Below are positions 5,581-7,774 of a DNA stretch of 7,774 nucleotides, one piece after another. Position 1 is the first letter of the stretch. Each line of letters starts with the position of its first letter. The stretch comes from Oleiagrimonas sp036379395 (GTDB lineage: Bacteria; Pseudomonadota; Gammaproteobacteria; Xanthomonadales; Rhodanobacteraceae), in NCBI GenBank assembly GCA_036379395.1, contig DASVGR010000018.1, positions 1-7,774 of the forward strand, read 5' to 3'. Both the position numbers and the translations under genes were made by a program. The notes beneath the pieces were generated by a model. That model saw only the letters and a program-made list of their open reading frames with translations, searched no databases and had not been told where the DNA came from.

Positions 5581-7029
5581 TCAAACCGTGAACAGGGCCA
5601 TGAAGTCGGGTACGGACATGGCATCAAGCTTGCTTGAGTCAGCTGTCGCAGCCAGGATCGCTTCGACCTTGTGTGCCGGCAAATGGCCGCGCAGCGCGCT
5701 TTCGAACTTGGCCAGCAACACCGGAATACCTTCGGCGCGACGCTTGCGATGACCGATCGGATAGTCGACCACGACCTTGTCGGTATGCGTTCCGTTGGCA
5801 AAGAAAACCTGAACGGAATTGCCGATATAGCGCTTGTCCGGGTCGAAATAATCCTTCGTGAACTGCGGATTTTCCTTCACTTCCATCTTCGCGCGCAGGG
5901 CATCGATGCGCGGATCGGCGGCCACGTCGTCGCCATAATCGGACGCCACCAGACGGCCGAAGATCAGCGGCACCGCCGTCATGTACTGGATGCAATGGTC
6001 GCGGTCGGCGTAATTGGCCAGCGGCCCGGTCTTGTCGATGATGCGGCAACCGGCTTGCTGGGTTTCGATGACGATCTTTTCGATTTCATCCAACCGCCCG
6101 GCCACTTGCGGATGCAGCTGCATGGCGCACTCGACCGCCGTCTGCGCATGGAATTCGGCCGGGAAACTGATCTTCAGCAGCACGTTTTCCATGACGTAGC
6201 TGCCGAACGGACGCTCGAACTCGAACGGCTTGCCGCCGAACGCCACGTCGTAAAAGCCCCAGGTCTTGGCGCTCAGCGCGGACGGATAGCCGACCACGTG
6301 CTTGTCCACGGCGTTCAGCGCGTGGGTGACGGCACGGCGGCAAGCGTCACCAGCGGCCCAGCTCTTGCGCGGCCCGGTGTTGGGTGCGTGACGGTAGGTG
6401 CGCAGCGCGCCGTTGTCGATCCAGCTGTGCGAGACGGCCGTGATGATGGCGTCCTTGTCGCCGCCGAACAGGCCCGTCGTGACCGCGGTCGAGGCCAGAC
6501 GCACCAGGATGACGTGATCCTGGCCGACCTGGTTGAAGCTGTTCTTCAGCGCGTAGCAGCCCTGGATTTCATGTGCCTTGATGGCGGCGGTGAGCACGTC
6601 GCGCACGCTCGGCACCTTGCCGCCCTCGCGTTGCGCCTTGCGACCGATGTAGTCGGCCACGGCAAGGATGGCGCCGAGGTTGTCCGACGGATGACCCCAT
6701 TCGGCGGCCAGCCAGGTGTCGTTGAAATCCAGCCAGCGGATCGCCGCGCCGATGGCGAACGCGCCCTGCACCGGGTCCAGCTCCAGGTTGGTGCCCGGCA
6801 CCCGCGTACCGCCCGGCAACGTCGCGCCCGGCACGATCGGACCGACATGCTTGGCGCATTCAGGGAAACGCAACGCCAGCATGGCACAGCCCAACGCGTC
6901 CAGCAGCACGTAGCGCGCGGTGTCGTAGGCCTCGGTCGAATCAATCGTGTAATCGACGACGTAATCGGCGATGTCGCGCATCGGCTGGTCGGGTTCGGGG
7001 CGCTGGGCGGAACGGATGTCGGTGCTCAT
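5581..7029 (-). CDS. prpD: 2-methylcitrate dehydratase PrpD
   Basis: PrpD, of the MmgE/PrpD family, dehydrates 2-methylcitrate to 2-methyl-cis-aconitate in the methylcitrate cycle, which oxidises propionyl-CoA to pyruvate and succinate. It needs no iron-sulfur cluster, unlike AcnD. The 482-residue length equals the E. coli enzyme's within one residue, and the sequence tracks it throughout. Landmarks are IRWLDFNDTWLAAEWGHPSD at 97-116, IKAHEIQGC at 150-158, RTYRHAPNTGPRKSWAAGDA at 210-229, FGSYVMENVLLKISFPAEFH at 275-294, ADRDHCIQYM at 341-350 and YPIGHRKRR at 423-431. The ATG at 7029 is preceded by AGGA (7039-7036) six bases upstream. It stands alone: neither neighbour is prpB, prpC, acnD, prpF or prpR. 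The next gene on this strand is ompA, 186 bp on, and the upstream neighbour is the divergent terC-like gene. Activity on citrate as well is possible, as reported for PrpD proteins. Confidence 0.95.
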   Translation of the reverse strand: MSTDIRSAQRPEPDQPMRDIADYVVDYTIDSTEAYDTARYVLLDALGCAMLALRFPECAKHVGPIVPGATLPGGTRVPGTNLELDPVQGAFAIGAAIRWLDFNDTWLAAEWGHPSDNLGAILAVADYIGRKAQREGGKVPSVRDVLTAAIKAHEIQGCYALKNSFNQVGQDHVILVRLASTAVTTGLFGGDKDAIITAVSHSWIDNGALRTYRHAPNTGPRKSWAAGDACRRAVTHALNAVDKHVVGYPSALSAKTWGFYDVAFGGKPFEFERPFGSYVMENVLLKISFPAEFHAQTAVECAMQLHPQVAGRLDEIEKIVIETQQAGCRIIDKTGPLANYADRDHCIQYMTAVPLIFGRLVASDYGDDVAADPRIDALRAKMEVKENPQFTKDYFDPDKRYIGNSVQVFFANGTHTDKVVVDYPIGHRKRRAEGIPVLLAKFESALRGHLPAHKVEAILAATADSSKLDAMSVPDFMALFTV

Positions 7030-7055
7030 GGGCGGTCCTGAGGTGAAGGGCGACC

Positions 7056-7061
7056 ATTTTA
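7056..7061 (-). promoter_or_regulatory. Candidate -10 box for prpD
   Basis: TAAAAT on the minus strand (7061-7056) lies 26 bp before the prpD ATG and would give a leader of about 20 nt. No good -35 is found 16-18 bp upstream, where AAGCTG or a neighbour would fall, so the promoter is probably weak or activator-dependent. It lies back to back with the terC promoter candidate. Confidence 0.4.
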
Positions 7062-7082
7062 ACCGGCTTATGCCTTTTCAGC

Positions 7083-7111
7083 TTGACGCTCGCTGCCCGC
7101 ACCGCAAGAAT
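7083..7111 (+). promoter_or_regulatory. Sigma-70 promoter candidate for the terC-like gene
   Basis: TTGACG (7083-7088, five of six consensus bases) is followed after exactly 17 bp by AAGAAT (7106-7111, four of six). Transcription would start near 7118, just before the first stem of the riboswitch at 7127. This gives a leader of about 180 nt containing the whole aptamer. Confidence 0.6.
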
Positions 7112-7126
7112 GCACGCAGCTATTTC

Positions 7127-7232
7127 CAAAAGGGAGTAGCCCCGGGCGTTTTGCACGCCCGCGCGGCAGTCGTCATCACGGATCGTTCGATCCCGGTTGC
7201 CGCGGCGGTTTCCAGCGCGGGCGAGACTTTTG
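7127..7232 (+). promoter_or_regulatory. yybP-ykoY manganese riboswitch (aptamer)
   Basis: This is an RNA aptamer that senses Mn2+ and commonly controls manganese exporters (MntP, Alx/TerC families). The conserved pieces appear in order. Closing stem P1 is CAAAAG (7127-7132) with CTTTTG (7227-7232). The L1 strand GGAGTAG (7133-7139) faces GAGA (7223-7226). A short inner stem is GCCC (7139-7142) with GGGC (7219-7222). Hairpin GGGCG/CGCCC is at 7144-7160. A long arm GCGGCA/TGCCGC (7163-7168 with 7198-7203) holds the conserved GTCATCAC strand (7172-7179, read as GTCATCAC) below the GGATC/GATCC hairpin (7180-7193). This matches the four-way-junction layout with docked L1 and L3 loops known for the class. 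A TerC-family gene directly downstream is the expected partner. The fourth arm (7204-7218) is short and unclear. The assignment rests on motif recognition and hand folding. Confidence 0.87.
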
Positions 7233-7301
7233 CGAAGGTGGCGGGCCATGCGCGGTCGCCACTCTCGCAATTGTTGCCGCGCAGCTCATGGAAAACCCAT
7301 G
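7230..7301 (+). promoter_or_regulatory. Riboswitch expression platform and terC ribosome-binding region
   Basis: A long hairpin pairs TTGCGA-AG-GTGGCG (7230-7243) with CGCCAC-TC-TCGCAA (7257-7270), with only an A.C mismatch and a G.U pair. Its base shares three bases (7230-7232) with the aptamer's P1 stem, so the two compete. There is no U run, so it is not an intrinsic terminator; translational control is more likely. CATGG (7287-7291) can pair either with CCATG containing the terC start codon (7297-7301) or with CCATG in the hairpin loop (7246-7250). Loop GCGCGG (7250-7255) also matches CCGCGC (7277-7282). The direction of switching cannot be read from sequence. Confidence 0.6.
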
Positions 7302-7774
7302 GATTTTTTCTCCATCCCGCCACATTTTTTCACCAGCCTGCTCAGCATCATCGTCATCGACCTGGTATTGGCCGGCGACAACGCCGTGGTCATCGCCCTG
7401 GCCGCCAAGCGGTTGCCGCGCGAGCACCAGAAAGCCGCCATCCTGTGGGGCACGGCCGGCGCCGTCATTTTGCGCATCGCGCTGACCGTCGGCGTGGTGT
7501 ACCTGCTGGAACTGCCGGCGCTGATGCTGATTGGCGGCATCGTGCTGATCCCCATCGCCTGGAACCTGCTGCGCCAGAACGACGTGCATGCCGAACCGCA
7601 CGTCAAACAGGCCGCCACACTCATGGCCGCCATCCGCACCATCATCCTGGCCGACGCGCTGATGGGCCTGGACAACGTGCTGGGCATCGCCGGCGCCGCC
7701 AAGGGCCATGCCGGCCTGGTCGTGATCGGCCTGTTGATTTCCGTGCCGCTGGTGGTGTGGGGCTCAACGCTGAT
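7299..7774 (+). CDS. TerC/YjbE-family membrane protein, probable Mn exporter (3' end outside window)
   Basis: This is an integral inner-membrane protein of the TerC superfamily, whose members under yybP-ykoY control are implicated in Mn2+ efflux or metalation of exported proteins. The visible 158 residues start MDFFSIPPHFF and contain the two hallmark acidic motifs in helices: DLVLAGDNAVVIA (D21, D27) and ADALMGLDNVLGIAG (D119, D125). Hydrophobic segments lie at about 13-35, 46-70, 74-91, 107-134 and 138-158, with a basic loop (AKRLPREHQK) after the first. Family members are usually 200-300 residues, so the C-terminal helices lie beyond the edge. The ATG at 7299 gives the family-like N-terminus. 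A competing out-of-frame ATG at 7288 opens only a short unrelated frame. The Shine-Dalgarno is poor (GGA at 7290-7292), fitting regulated initiation. The role as a manganese exporter is inferred from family plus riboswitch. Confidence 0.9.
   Translation, partial: MDFFSIPPHFFTSLLSIIVIDLVLAGDNAVVIALAAKRLPREHQKAAILWGTAGAVILRIALTVGVVYLLELPALMLIGGIVLIPIAWNLLRQNDVHAEPHVKQAATLMAAIRTIILADALMGLDNVLGIAGAAKGHAGLVVIGLLISVPLVVWGSTL

Noticed and set aside
4090..5637. Long open frame (515 codons) on the plus strand opposite ompA
   Set aside because: It is antisense to a clear OmpA protein, spans the ompA terminator, and its translation is low-complexity and rich in Val, Arg and Ala. It is a by-product of GC-rich codon use.
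5671..7041. Long open frame (456 codons) on the plus strand opposite prpD
   Set aside because: It is a shadow of prpD, with no recognisable domain and no ribosome site. PrpD matches the family over its full length.
7230..7270. Large hairpin before terC as an intrinsic terminator
   Set aside because: The downstream sequence is TTGTTGCCGCG, with no U run, so it is more likely part of a translational platform.

Overview
The window is GC-rich, gene-dense chromosomal DNA. Every gene belongs to a core-metabolism or envelope family, and I see no mobile element, CRISPR array, tRNA or rRNA. The miaA-hfq-hflX order, the Hfq sequence (SLQDPFLNALRRERVPV type) and the Tdh, Kbl and PrpD sequences point to a gammaproteobacterium. 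The Kbl and Hfq wording reminds me most of Xanthomonadales (Xanthomonas/Rhodanobacter-like), but that is recall and not a search.

Layout from left to right. On the minus strand: the first 78 codons of hflX (truncated by the window edge), hfq and miaA. These form an RNA-modification, RNA-chaperone and ribosome-GTPase cluster. A compact divergent promoter region (1633-1710) follows. On the plus strand: tdh-kbl, the two-step threonine-to-glycine pathway, closed by an intrinsic terminator. A second, longer and near-perfect terminator ends the oppositely oriented ompA gene (outer-membrane beta barrel with a peptidoglycan-binding domain). Upstream of ompA, also on the minus strand, lies a stand-alone prpD (2-methylcitrate dehydratase). 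Divergent from prpD is a TerC-family membrane protein gene that runs off the right edge.

The most informative non-coding element lies between prpD and the terC-like gene. Its roughly 180-nt leader has the hallmarks of a yybP-ykoY manganese riboswitch: a GGGAGTAG loop, a GTCATCAC loop, a closing GAGAC segment and compensating stems. It is followed by a long hairpin and short pairings that include the terC start codon. This makes the terC-like protein a probable manganese exporter under manganese-responsive RNA control.

Other points worth a look are hflX, which has no usual start codon and seems to begin at CTG one codon after the in-frame hfq stop; an operator-like inverted repeat centred on a perfect TATAAT box in front of tdh; a 12-bp palindrome at the inferred ompA transcription start; and prpD sitting apart from any other methylcitrate-cycle gene visible here. 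I see no wholly unknown multi-gene system. The novelty is in regulation and in start-site details.
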